From positions 1 through 64,000 of the forward strand of contig SVTR01000011.1 in NCBI GenBank assembly GCA_015063685.1: a DNA stretch of 64,000 nt. The letters run 5' to 3'. Made by a program: the position numbers and the translations under genes. How positions within the stretch are numbered: the stretch's first letter is position 1; every line of letters starts with the position of its first letter. This DNA is from Oscillospiraceae bacterium (GTDB lineage Bacteria; Bacillota; Clostridia; Oscillospirales; CAG-272). Under the pieces are notes generated by a model. It made no database searches and was not told the DNA's origin. It saw only the letters and a list, made by a program, of their open reading frames with translations. This document shows, piece after piece, positions 20,961 through 29,312 of this stretch.

Positions 20961-22572
20961 TATTGCCATTTTCTTTGAGAACACTGAGGGCGCATACCCG
21001 CAGGTCAAGGAATCTCTCCCAGCCCGTGGTGGTCATCTCCTCGTCGCCGAAGAAGGCAAAGTCTCCGAAGAGTCCATCAGCCACCACGCGGACACGGGGA
21101 CGGGACAGATAACCGCTATGAAGCTCGGCCAAAAAGCCGTTCCACTTTGTCATGGACTGTCCGTTTCTGCCTCCGTGCGAGATGCGGAACACCGCCTCCT
21201 GGGCAACAAGGAAGACTTCGGCACTGATAAAGTCCTGATCCTCTCCCGACATCAGATCCATCTTGGTCCACACCAGGGTCTCCCATTTCAGGCGAAGGAT
21301 GTCCTTATCTGCCTCATAAGACGCATCATACAGCACGAAGATACCGTCCTCAAATTGCAGAATGCCCCATTGTCCCTCGGTCACGGTCTTTTCATAGGAG
21401 GCTACTTCATTGCCGTCGGCGGGATCGCGGAGGATCAGATGCAGCGTTGTCACACCCTCGGCGTCTGTCACCTCCCGCATTTCCATGACGTAGTTCATAT
21501 GCTGCCCCCCGGTCGCCCATACCTCTGTATAGACCGCGTCGCGGCGAACCGTTACGTCATCTGCCCATTCGATCTCCTCCATGCCCATGACCGCTTCGGC
21601 AGAAAGGCTGAACACAGGCCATCCCTCGGGGATCTCTCCAAAGAGGATCATGCCGTTCTCGTCGGTCTCGGGCTCTACAGGTACAGAGAAGTCTCCGTCC
21701 AAGGTGTCCGACTCGGGTGCCAGGGTATCGTAGGAGGGATCGAGATTGTCCGTGGTCTCGCTCTCCGCTTCGGTCTTGATCTCAGTCTCAACCTCAACCT
21801 CCGCCTCTGTTTCATCCTCCAGGTTGATCACCTCGGTGATATCACTACCCACAGGCAGGAAACCGTCGTTGAACACCAGCGTACACACGCCCTCGCGGAC
21901 AACTGTCGTCCCTGCCAGGAGACTCTCCACGGCACTCTGCGCGCCCCTCACGCTTGAGGCGCGGATGATCACCTCGGATTCGGTGCGCTTTAAGATATAG
22001 CCCGCGTTGCCCACCTTGTCTTCCGTGGTAGACCGCAGGATAATAGATCCCTCAATATCTGTGACCGCCATGCCGGGGCCTATCACAAACACGCCTTCCC
22101 CCATAGCCTCCTTCAGATCATTGGCCGTGGTGGACAGAAATTCTTCTTCATACTTGATATACCACACTTGATTGGTGTTATTCACGATGCTTGACTCCGC
22201 ATCTGTCTCAGGCTCGGTGGGCGCCTCTGTCTGAGAATAGGTATCTGCCGATGAGCCTGCCTCGGTGGTGAAGGTCAAGCCGGCGGTTTCCGTTTCACCC
22301 GACACAGGGGGTTGACCGACAGGGGGCTGCTCTCCGGGGCCCTCCGGACGATTTCCCGCCCAGATGATACCGCCCATCACGCTGACAGCAACCAGGGTGC
22401 AAACGGCGGCCACGCCCCATCCGCTATTGATGAAACGGCTGAAGGCAGAGGTGCCGCGGGTCTTTTTTCTTTGGCTTGCGGAAGCGGCCAGATATCGGGG
22501 ATCCAGCTCGGCGTCCCGGATATAGTCCTCCCGGATATGGGTCAATTGTTCAAAAATAGTGATGCCTTTCAT
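20956..22572 (-). CDS. putative membrane anti-sigma factor partner of the ECF sigma
   Basis: A 538-aa single-pass membrane protein. Residues 1-50 are charged and cytoplasmic-looking; one TM segment at about 50-73 (WGVAAVCTLVAVSVMGGIIWAG); then a long, acidic, Thr/Glu-rich extracellular region with a second structured part (about 330-538). No known catalytic motif recognised. It starts in an ATGA overlap with the sigma gene, the usual sign of a sigma/anti-sigma pair, so I infer that its N-terminus binds the sigma factor and its outer part senses an envelope signal. It could instead be a target of the sigma. Confidence 0.65.
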   Translation of the reverse strand: MKGITIFEQLTHIREDYIRDAELDPRYLAASASQRKKTRGTSAFSRFINSGWGVAAVCTLVAVSVMGGIIWAGNRPEGPGEQPPVGQPPVSGETETAGLTFTTEAGSSADTYSQTEAPTEPETDAESSIVNNTNQVWYIKYEEEFLSTTANDLKEAMGEGVFVIGPGMAVTDIEGSIILRSTTEDKVGNAGYILKRTESEVIIRASSVRGAQSAVESLLAGTTVVREGVCTLVFNDGFLPVGSDITEVINLEDETEAEVEVETEIKTEAESETTDNLDPSYDTLAPESDTLDGDFSVPVEPETDENGMILFGEIPEGWPVFSLSAEAVMGMEEIEWADDVTVRRDAVYTEVWATGGQHMNYVMEMREVTDAEGVTTLHLILRDPADGNEVASYEKTVTEGQWGILQFEDGIFVLYDASYEADKDILRLKWETLVWTKMDLMSGEDQDFISAEVFLVAQEAVFRISHGGRNGQSMTKWNGFLAELHSGYLSRPRVRVVADGLFGDFAFFGDEEMTTTGWERFLDLRVCALSVLKENGNT

Positions 22573-23108
22573 AGGTGGTATCCCTCCTTTTCAAGATAAT
22601 CTCTCAGCTTTTCTCTGGTGCGCATGATCCGCAGATTGACGGCGTTGCGTGAAATGCCGTACGCCTCCGCCAGGATTTCGGGGGTGTAGGCATACCAGTA
22701 CCGCCCGACGAACATACGGCGCTCGGTATCATCCAGAGTGGCCAGGAAGCTATCCAAAAGTCCACTCAGCTCAGCCGAGCTTTCCTCCGGCATGGGCACA
22801 CACTCCTCCAGCTCAGAGAGGGCAACTTCTATGTGCTCCCGTTTGCGGCTGTGTCCCGCCCGATAGCGGGAAATGGCCAGATTTCTCGTGATCTTTCCCA
22901 GAAAGATCTTCAAGGGGCTGGGTCTTTTGGGGGGAATATGGTTCCAGGCCCTCAGCCAGGTGTCGTTGACGCACTCCTCCGCGTCGGAGGGATTGCTGAG
23001 GATCTGCATGGCAATACTCTGACAGTACTTTCCGTAGGACCGCTGGGTCTCCACGATGGCCTGCTCGTCACGGGCAAAATACAACTCAATGATCTCGGTA
23101 TCTCGCAT
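22569..23108 (-). CDS. ECF-type RNA polymerase sigma factor
   Basis: A 179-aa sigma-70 family protein with only regions 2 and 4. Region 2: IAMQILSNPSDAEECVNDTW; region 4: LDDTERRMFVGRYW... with the helix-turn-helix around EILAEAYGISRNAVNLR. Start ATG 23106-23108 with a near-perfect Shine-Dalgarno (AAAAGGAGGTGATC); the longer frame to 23135 would run over this site. Overlaps the anti-sigma by 4 nt (ATGA). Promoter not resolved: the 23121-23165 region (TGTGAAAT...GTTATAG) could hold an autoregulated ECF promoter. Confidence 0.9.
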   Translation of the reverse strand: MRDTEIIELYFARDEQAIVETQRSYGKYCQSIAMQILSNPSDAEECVNDTWLRAWNHIPPKRPSPLKIFLGKITRNLAISRYRAGHSRKREHIEVALSELEECVPMPEESSAELSGLLDSFLATLDDTERRMFVGRYWYAYTPEILAEAYGISRNAVNLRIMRTREKLRDYLEKEGYHL

Positions 23109-23187
23109 GAGATCACCTCCTTTTGATGTCCTCATCTACTATAACGCTTTTTTATGGACTCCGATTTCACAAATTGTAAAAAAACAT

Positions 23188-23216
23188 AAAAAAATCCTCC
23201 GTCGAGCAGACGGAGG
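23188..23216 (-). terminator. terminator of the HPr-like gene
   Basis: Minus strand: CCTCCGTC, 5-nt loop, GACGGAGG, then a T-run (23188-23195). Transcripts from the HPr-like gene would cross the repeat element and end here, just before the sigma gene. Confidence 0.8.
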
Positions 23217-23229
23217 AGAAATTTTCAGT

Positions 23230-23558
23230 TGGGCATCTCTAAATACTCAGCGTGCGGCGAGATGCGAGGGATTTTTTCGTCAGACTAAAGGTCACCTCTA
23301 AAAACTCTCTTGACGGCGAAGCCGTAGTGATTTTTCCGTCATATTTCACAGATTTTTCTTCGCGTAGCTCTACTACGCGCGCGAAAAATTGTATCATCTG
23401 ACGCAAAACTCCCTTGCGGCTCGCTCGCCAATAGAGTTTTTAGAGGTTCCCTAAACAAAAATCTGCACGCATAGTTGTCCCTATGCGAAAGAATTTTGTG
23501 ACGTATGACGGAAAAAGCACCGTTATATCGGCGTGCGATAAGTTTTTAGAGCTGCCCA
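23230..23558. repeat. composite MITE-like repeat element
   Basis: About 329 bp, non-coding. The outer ends are inverted repeats: TGGGCATCTCTAAATAC at the left and GTTTTTAGAGCTGCCCA at the right. Inside it a second pair of inverted ends, CCTCTAAAAACTC (23295-23307) and GAGTTTTTAGAGG (23434-23446), suggests one related element nested in another. The flanks may show a 2-bp GT duplication. No transposase; it would need one in trans. The left 34 bp recur at 19454-19487. Confidence 0.75.
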
Positions 23559-23586
23559 GTTATGTACCGCTCAAAAGCGGTGTTTT

Positions 23587-23829
23587 TTACGCCTCGGGGT
23601 TTTCTACGATGAAGTCGGCAAGGGCGGCCTTCAGGGCCTCGGCATCCTCGCTATGGTAGGTCAGCTTCACGGGCTTGCGCAGATCCAGGCTGAAAATGCC
23701 CAGCAGGGACTTGCCATCCACCTTATAGCGGCCGGATTCCAGATCCACCTCACCATCGTAGGCCACAAGGGTGTTGACCAGGGTGTAAACGTCGTTGATT
23801 TCCTTTAACTTAATGTAGAAAGACTTCAT
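23587..23829 (-). CDS. HPr-family protein lacking the catalytic histidine
   Basis: An 80-aa protein with the HPr fold pattern: MKSFYIKLKEINDVYTLVNT at the N-terminus and DGKSLLGIFSLDL in the middle, matching the HPr Ser46 region (KSIMGVMSLGV). The position of the phospho-accepting His15 (normally GLHARPA) reads EINDVYTL, so it cannot act as a PTS phosphocarrier. The Ser46 position is kept, so it might still be regulated by HPr kinase; that is inference. ATG 23827-23829 with AAAGGAGG; the upstream extension is not supported. Own promoter at 23931-23959 and a structured leader. Confidence 0.8.
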   Translation of the reverse strand: MKSFYIKLKEINDVYTLVNTLVAYDGEVDLESGRYKVDGKSLLGIFSLDLRKPVKLTYHSEDAEALKAALADFIVENPEA

Positions 23830-23841
23830 GCTTTCCTCCTT

Positions 23842-23912
23842 TCTGTCGGGACACTCCCGACGGTCGGTTTTCTCCAAGGCAAGGAGTCCGTTCCTCGCCA
23901 CCGACTGTTTTT
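23842..23912 (-). promoter_or_regulatory. structured 5' leader of the HPr-like gene
   Basis: The leader can form an outer CGGT/ACCG pairing around GGCGAGGA/TCCTTGCC and, next to the ribosome binding site, the hairpin GTCGGGA/TCCCGAC. This is seen in the sequence; a regulatory role is inference. Confidence 0.4.
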
Positions 23913-23930
23913 TCTTATTTGGACGAGTTC

Positions 23931-23959
23931 ATTATACACCCGCGAGATTCGAAAAACAA
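23931..23959 (-). promoter_or_regulatory. promoter of the HPr-like gene
   Basis: Minus strand: TTGTTT (23954-23959), 17-bp spacer, TATAAT (23931-23936). Confidence 0.65.
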
Positions 23960-24093
23960 GAGGTAAACCTCCCAAAGTTCATTTCCGGAAGGAAAATCGA
24001 TTGTTCAATTTGAACAAAACAGAATTCTTTGGTTTGTGCAACTTTTCGGTTTGGGGTTTCTTTTATCCCCTGTTTGAACCTCATGGGGGCAGG

Positions 24094-24182
24094 TTTTCCA
24101 CAGCCGAAATTGTGGAAAAGTGGAAAACCCCTTGTCCCGTCGTGCTTTTTTGATTTGTCGCGACAAAAGGGGCTGTGGAAAA
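24094..24182. other. cluster of DnaA-box-like sites
   Basis: TTTTCCACA or its complement occurs at 24094-24102, 24111-24119 and 24174-24182, with a near match at 24119-24127. All three fit the relaxed DnaA box TTWTNCACA. A palindrome TTTGTCGCGACAAA (24154-24167) lies between them. No dnaA or dnaN is nearby, so I do not call an origin. Confidence 0.4.
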
Positions 24183-24192
24183 CTCAAAAAGC

Positions 24193-24223
24193 GTCACACC
24201 CGGCCCCACCCCATGCATATAAT
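24193..24223 (+). promoter_or_regulatory. possible sigma-E-type promoter of spoVM
   Basis: CATATAAT (24216-24223) resembles the sigma-E -10 box CATACAAT, and GTCACAC (24193-24199) lies 16 bp upstream where a GTCATA-type -35 is expected. spoVM is sigma-E dependent in Bacillus. Confidence 0.45.
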
Positions 24224-24256
24224 GGAACGAAACCATCCGAAAGGCAGGTATTGTAC

Positions 24257-24349
24257 ATGAAGATCGTGTTGCTCCGCTCGCCGGGGTTTTTGGCACCCAT
24301 CCTACGGCGCTTTTTCAAGATCCCCAAGGAAAAGGGTCGCAGACGGTGA
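24257..24349 (+). CDS. spoVM: stage V sporulation protein M
   Basis: A 30-codon gene encoding MKIVLLRSPGFLAPILRRFF followed by a basic tail. The spacing and residues match SpoVM (Bacillus MKFYTIKLPKFLGGIVRAML): hydrophobic/charged N-terminus, the S/L-P-x-F-L core with the helix-breaking Pro9, then an amphipathic basic helix. SpoVM is a curvature-sensing peptide that anchors the spore coat to the forespore membrane. ATG 24257 is preceded by GAAAGGCAGG. A terminator follows. Its presence indicates a spore-forming lineage. Confidence 0.85.
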   Translation: MKIVLLRSPGFLAPILRRFFKIPKEKGRRR

Positions 24350-24365
24350 AACGCACATACCCTTG

Positions 24366-24394
24366 GCCTCCTGCCGCGGCGGGAGGCTTTTTAT
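24366..24394 (+). terminator. spoVM terminator
   Basis: GCCTCCTGCC / GGCGGGAGGC hairpin followed by TTTTTAT, 17 nt after the spoVM stop. Confidence 0.85.
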
Positions 24395-24499
24395 CATATA
24401 ACTTTGGAATGATTCACGGAATTTGGCAGGCGTGGGAAATCCTTCTCGCATTTTGTGAAAAAAGCTTGTTTTTTGTCATAACTAATTAACGAATTTGTA

Positions 24500-24600
24500 A
24501 AATATCCGACTGGATATTTTTTTGGAATTGTATTATAATATACTGTATATTGCCATAGCCCTCGGTATTTTATCTGCCGAGGCGGCTTTTGGTTTATAAA
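24500..24600 (+). promoter_or_regulatory. glgP promoter and leader region
   Basis: TATAAT at 24534-24539 with only a weak -35 (TGGATA, 24511-24516). A palindrome AATATCC-gact-GGATATT (24501-24518) overlaps the -35 and could be an operator. The leader then holds CCTCGG...CCGAGG followed by a short T-run (24562-24592), a possible attenuator. Confidence 0.45.
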
Positions 24601-24626
24601 GCAAATTCAGAAACGAGGATATCCCC

Positions 24627-27056
24627 ATGACCAACGTAAAACCCACCGCGGCTCAGATCAAGGAAAGCCTGGACGTCAAGCTTGCCAGATATTTTGGTTG
24701 CACCGCTGCCGAGGCCTCCAAGGATCAGATGTATAAGGCCACGGCTATGACCATCCGCGACATACTTGCCGAAAAGCGCGGCGCCTTCAAAAAGAAGGTC
24801 AACCAGACAGGTGCCAAGCGCGTTTACTATATGTGTATGGAGTTCCTGCTGGGCCGCTCCCTGAAGACCAATCTCTGTAATCTCGGCCTGGACGAGGAAT
24901 ACAGAAAGGCGCTGGCCGACCTGGGCTTTGAGCTTGACGAGCTCTACACCTGCGAGCCCGACGCGGGCCTTGGCAACGGCGGTCTCGGCCGTCTCGCCGC
25001 CTGCTTTATGGACTCCCTGTCCTCCCTGGACTATCCCGCCACCGGCTTCTCCCTGTGCTACGAATACGGTCTTTTCAAGCAGATGATCGTAGACGGTCTG
25101 CAGGTAGAGCTGCCCGACGTATGGCTCCCCGGCGGTGAGGTCTGGCTGGTGCCCAGAACCGACCGCACCTTCAAGGTTCGCTTCGGCGGACGTGTTCGCG
25201 AGGAGTGGAAGCCCTCCGGCCATTGTGAGATCATTTATGAGGACGCCGAGGAGATTGAGGCCGTTCCCTACGACATGATGATCTCGGGTGCCGATTCCCA
25301 GGCTGTGAGCCAGCTCCGTCTGTGGCGCGCCCGCGACATTCAGAACTTCAACATGGGTCTGTTCACCCAGGGTCAATATGCCCGCGCTCAGGAGGAGGCT
25401 ACCAATGCCGCCGCCATCACCAAGGTGCTGTATCCCTCCGATAACCACACCGAGGGCAAGCTGCTCCGTTTGACCCAGCAATATTTCCTGTGCTCGGCCT
25501 CTGTCCAGTCCATCATCCGCGACCACATGGCTGTTTACGGCACGCTGGACAATCTGCCCGAGAAGGTGGCCATCCACCTCAACGATACCCACCCCACCCT
25601 GTGCATCCCCGAGCTGATGCGTATTTTGGTAGATGATTACTTCTATCCTTGGGACGTGGCCTGGCACATGGTCACCCGCATCTGCTCTTACACCAACCAC
25701 ACCGTGCTTCCCGAGGCTTTGGAGACCTGGAACGAGGATCTGTTCCGCCTGAAGCTCCCCAGAATCCACGCCATCATCAAGGAGATCAACGAGCGCTTCT
25801 GCCGCGAGGCATGGCAGTCCTTCCCCGGTAACTGGCAGAGAATCTCCTCCATGAGCGCCATCGGATACGGCCAGGTGCGCATGGCCAATCTGGCAGTCAT
25901 CGGTTCTCACTCGGTCAACGGCGTGTCCAAGCTGCACTCCACCATTCTGAAGGACACCGTTTTCAAGGACTTCTACCGCCTCTATCCCGAGAGATTTGAC
26001 AACGTGACCAACGGTATTGCTCACCGCCGCTGGCTGTGCTACTCCAACCCCGAGCTGGCAAAGCTTTTGGACGAGACCATCGGCACCGGCTACCGTCACA
26101 ACCCCGTAGAGCTCTCCGAGTTCGCCAAATTCGCGGATGATAAAGACATCCTGGAGCGCTTCCGTGCCATCAAGCACAATAACAAGATCGCTTTCGCCAA
26201 CCACCTCTACCGCAAGTCGGGGCAGAAGCTGGACACCCACGCCGTGTTCGACGTGCAGATCAAGCGTCTCCACGAGTACAAGCGCCAGCTCCTCAACGCC
26301 CTGAACATCATTGGCATTTTCCTCGACCTGCGTGACAATCCCAACCTGGACATCACCCCCCAGACCTATATCTTTGGTGCCAAGGCAGCTCCCGGCTATC
26401 AGATGGCCAAGCGCATCATCCAGCTGCTCTGCATGATCAGCCGCGAGATCGACCGCCATCCCGCCATCAAGGAAAAGCTGAACCTGGTGTTCCTGGAGAA
26501 CTATGACGTCAGCACCGCCGAGGCCCTCATTCCCTCTGCCGACATCTCCGAGCAGATTTCTCTGGCCGGTAAGGAAGCCAGCGGCACGGGCTGCATGAAG
26601 CTCATGATGAACGGTGCGCTGACCATCGGTACTCTGGACGGCGCCAACGTAGAAATGCTGGCCGCCGCCGGAGAAGAGAACATGTTCATCTTCGGTCTGA
26701 CCAGCACCGAGGTGGATGAGCTGTGGCTCCGCGGCTACCGCTCCACCGAGTTCTACGCCAACAACGAGCGTTTGATCCGCATTGTGGGCGCCCTGTCCGT
26801 GGGCTTTGGCGGTGAGTCCTTTGCCGACATCGCCACCTATCTCCTGGGCGGCCACGGCATCGCTGATCCCTATATGTGCATGGCCGACTTTGAGTCCTAC
26901 CGTCTGACCCACGAGCGCGCCATCAAGGCTTACGCCGACCGTCAGCGCTGGACCCGCATGGCCCTCCTGAATACCGCCGCCTCCGGCCACTTCGCCGCCG
27001 ACCGCTCCATCCGCGAGTACGCTGATAGATTCTGGAACATCAAGCCTGTGAAGTAA
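24627..27056 (+). CDS. glgP: glycogen/maltodextrin phosphorylase
   Basis: An 809-aa GT35 phosphorylase that releases glucose-1-phosphate from alpha-1,4-glucans. Motifs: YYMCMEFLLGRSL near the N-terminus, GLGNGGLGRLAACFMDSL, and the PLP site GTGCMKLMMNGALTIGT with Lys658 as the Schiff-base lysine. Length is normal for GlgP/MalP. RBS ACGAGGA. Followed by a GH13 alpha-glucan hydrolase on the same strand, consistent with glycogen or maltodextrin breakdown. The repeat hairpin at 27088-27113 lies between the two. Confidence 0.96.
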   Translation: MTNVKPTAAQIKESLDVKLARYFGCTAAEASKDQMYKATAMTIRDILAEKRGAFKKKVNQTGAKRVYYMCMEFLLGRSLKTNLCNLGLDEEYRKALADLGFELDELYTCEPDAGLGNGGLGRLAACFMDSLSSLDYPATGFSLCYEYGLFKQMIVDGLQVELPDVWLPGGEVWLVPRTDRTFKVRFGGRVREEWKPSGHCEIIYEDAEEIEAVPYDMMISGADSQAVSQLRLWRARDIQNFNMGLFTQGQYARAQEEATNAAAITKVLYPSDNHTEGKLLRLTQQYFLCSASVQSIIRDHMAVYGTLDNLPEKVAIHLNDTHPTLCIPELMRILVDDYFYPWDVAWHMVTRICSYTNHTVLPEALETWNEDLFRLKLPRIHAIIKEINERFCREAWQSFPGNWQRISSMSAIGYGQVRMANLAVIGSHSVNGVSKLHSTILKDTVFKDFYRLYPERFDNVTNGIAHRRWLCYSNPELAKLLDETIGTGYRHNPVELSEFAKFADDKDILERFRAIKHNNKIAFANHLYRKSGQKLDTHAVFDVQIKRLHEYKRQLLNALNIIGIFLDLRDNPNLDITPQTYIFGAKAAPGYQMAKRIIQLLCMISREIDRHPAIKEKLNLVFLENYDVSTAEALIPSADISEQISLAGKEASGTGCMKLMMNGALTIGTLDGANVEMLAAAGEENMFIFGLTSTEVDELWLRGYRSTEFYANNERLIRIVGALSVGFGGESFADIATYLLGGHGIADPYMCMADFESYRLTHERAIKAYADRQRWTRMALLNTAASGHFAADRSIREYADRFWNIKPVK

Positions 27057-27135
27057 GGGGTACGAGGAGTACGGGGGGTACGAAAAGGGGAACTTTTGAG
27101 AAAAGTTCCCCTGACCCCTCAAAACCTTTTAAGAA
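27057..27135 (+). repeat. REP-like palindromic element, copy A
   Basis: GAGGAGTACG followed by the hairpin GGGGAACTTTT-gag-AAAAGTTCCCC (27088-27113), then GACCCCTCAAAACCTTTTAA. The same layout recurs at about 35597-35690, 36982-37045 and 38644-38750. It lies just after the glgP stop and may also stabilise or end its mRNA. Confidence 0.7.
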
Positions 27136-27282
27136 GGGGTTGTAACATCCATTTCGTAGGTTGAAAGCCCTTTGAGAAGGGTTGTCGTGCCCATTGATCA
27201 TTTGAAAGCTTTTGAAAAGGGATGCGTTGTCCGTTTTTCGTTCACGTGCTATTTCACTTTCCCGAAAGGAGCATTTTATTTT

Positions 27283-29253
27283 ATGCTTCCCAAAATACCG
27301 CTATATTCTGACGGCACGGATATCACCCGTGTCAAATTTTATAAATACGACTCCAAAGGCCGGGATCTGACTGCCTTGGGCGCTTTTCCCAAGGGGGAGA
27401 TCCTGCGTTTCAAGGTCACCTGTCCCCGCACCCTGGGAGCCACGGCTGTGGTGCTTCGGCTCAACCGGGATGGTGAAGGAGACACCGACACCCCCTTTAC
27501 CTTTTTGAATTCCTGTGTTGATGACGGTTGCGACTGCTATGAATTGACATTGGACACCGCCTCCCTCTGCAAAGGCCGTCCCTCGGGGCTCTTTTACTAT
27601 CAGCTGCTTTTTGTACGCGGCGCGGATACCCTGTTTACCCATAGCCTCAACAACGTGGATTTTGAGCTGACCCGCCACGGCGGCGTCCGCTTCCGTCTGC
27701 TCATTCACGAGGCTGACTACACCGTCCCCGCCTGGTTTGGGGAGGGTGTTATGTACCACGTATTCGTGGACCGTTTTTTCTGCGGCAAGGGCGCGGTAGA
27801 TCTGCAAAAGGATCGCGGCAACCGTCCCGCCATCCTCAATCCCGACTGGGATCACGGCATTCCCCAATATCCCGACTTTCCCGGCGCTCCCTTAGCCAAC
27901 AATATGTTCTTCGGCGGCAATCTGTGGGGTGTTGCGGAAAAGCTGGACTATCTGGAAGCCTTGGGCGTCAAGGTCATTTACCTCAGTCCCATTTTCAAGG
28001 CCTATTCCAATCACAAATATGACACGGGCGACTATATGACCGTAGATCCCGGCTTTGGTGGTGAGCCTGCCCTCAAAAACCTGTTGGACAAGGCGGCGGC
28101 CCACGGCATGAAGGTCATTCTGGACGGCGTTTTCAACCACACGGGAGACGACAGTCGCTATTTCAACCGCTACGGCACCTACGACACGGTTGGCGCGTAC
28201 CAATCCGAGGATTCTCCCTACGCCGACTGGTATCATTTTCGATCCTTCCCCGAGGAGTTCGAGTCCTGGTGGGGCATCCCCATTCTGCCCAAGCTGAATT
28301 CATCCGCCAAGGCCTGCCGCACTTACTTCACCGGAGCCGGCGGTGTCTGCGCCCACTATGTCAACATGGGCATCGGCGGCTGGCGGTTGGATGTGGCTGA
28401 CGAGCTCTCCGACCGCTTCCTGGACGAGCTTCGCGTATCGGTCAAGGGTGCGTCCGCGGGAAAGGCGGTTATCATCGGTGAGGTGTGGGAAAACGCCGCC
28501 GACAAGATCGCCTACGGCTATCGCCGCAGATATTTGCAGGGCAAGCAGCTGGACAGCGTTATGAACTATCCCGTCCGCAACGGCATTCTGGCCTTTGTCC
28601 GTGACGGAGACGCCCACAAGCTGTACCACACCCTGACAGAGCTTTACGCCTCCTATCCCCGATGCGTGTCCGACGCCCTCATGAACCTTTTGGGCACCCA
28701 CGACACAGAGCGCATTCTCACCGTCCTCGGCTCGGCGTCCCAAGATTTTGACCGTCCCAACCACGAGCTGGCCCACGCTTCCCTTTCTCCGGGACAGAGA
28801 GCTAAGGCCTTGAAGCTTCTGCGCATGGCGGCCACCCTGCAGTTTACCGTCTTTGGGATCCCTTCGGTATACTACGGTGACGAGGTGGGCATGGAGGGCT
28901 ATCACGATCCCTTCTGCCGCTTCCCCTTCCCCTGGCGGGAGACCGAGGGCGAGAGTGCGCTGTCCTACCGCACGGAGCTGTTGGCATTCTACCGCGCCTT
29001 GGGTGAGCTTCGCAAGTCCCCTGCCTTCCACGGCGGTGATTTCCGCATCCTCCACCATGGTGACGGTTATCTCGTCTATGAGCGCGCAGCCACGGACGGC
29101 AGCGACCGATATATCATCGCCGCCAACCGAGGAAACAGTGCCGTCAGCATCCCCGTGGAGGCGCAAGGAAAGATCCTGCTGCAATCCGGAAAGGCTTCCT
29201 TTGCCCATCACCGTCTGACCCTGGACAGCGACAGTGTTTGCGTCATCCAATAA
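27283..29253 (+). CDS. GH13 alpha-glucan hydrolase (neopullulanase/maltogenic amylase-like)
   Basis: A 656-aa cytoplasmic GH13 enzyme. An N-terminal beta domain of about 150 residues (CBM34-like) precedes the TIM barrel. GH13 motifs: DGVFNHTG, nucleophile Asp370 in GGWRLDVADE, acid/base Glu400 in IIGEVWENAA, and Asp474 in LGTHDTERIL. This layout fits neopullulanase or cyclomaltodextrinase. ATG 27283 with GAAAGGAGC; the 37-codon upstream extension lies in repeat sequence. Works with glgP on alpha-glucans. A C-terminal beta domain closes the protein. Confidence 0.88.
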   Translation: MLPKIPLYSDGTDITRVKFYKYDSKGRDLTALGAFPKGEILRFKVTCPRTLGATAVVLRLNRDGEGDTDTPFTFLNSCVDDGCDCYELTLDTASLCKGRPSGLFYYQLLFVRGADTLFTHSLNNVDFELTRHGGVRFRLLIHEADYTVPAWFGEGVMYHVFVDRFFCGKGAVDLQKDRGNRPAILNPDWDHGIPQYPDFPGAPLANNMFFGGNLWGVAEKLDYLEALGVKVIYLSPIFKAYSNHKYDTGDYMTVDPGFGGEPALKNLLDKAAAHGMKVILDGVFNHTGDDSRYFNRYGTYDTVGAYQSEDSPYADWYHFRSFPEEFESWWGIPILPKLNSSAKACRTYFTGAGGVCAHYVNMGIGGWRLDVADELSDRFLDELRVSVKGASAGKAVIIGEVWENAADKIAYGYRRRYLQGKQLDSVMNYPVRNGILAFVRDGDAHKLYHTLTELYASYPRCVSDALMNLLGTHDTERILTVLGSASQDFDRPNHELAHASLSPGQRAKALKLLRMAATLQFTVFGIPSVYYGDEVGMEGYHDPFCRFPFPWRETEGESALSYRTELLAFYRALGELRKSPAFHGGDFRILHHGDGYLVYERAATDGSDRYIIAANRGNSAVSIPVEAQGKILLQSGKASFAHHRLTLDSDSVCVIQ

Positions 29254-29256
29254 AAA

Positions 29257-29298
29257 TCCCCCCCAGGCTTCCGAAAAAGCTTTGGGGGGTAAATTTTT
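29257..29298 (+). terminator. terminator of the GH13 gene
   Basis: CCCCCC-AGG-CTT pairs with AAG-CTT-GGGGGG, then TAAATTTTT. It also lies between convergent genes. Confidence 0.75.
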
Positions 29299-29312
29299 AA
29301 GATACCTTGTCA

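Noticed and set aside
24094..24182. Chromosomal replication origin
   Set aside because: Only relaxed DnaA boxes; no dnaA, dnaN, recF or rpmH nearby.
24594..27122. 842-codon open frame opposite glgP
   Set aside because: Antisense artefact of glgP codon use.
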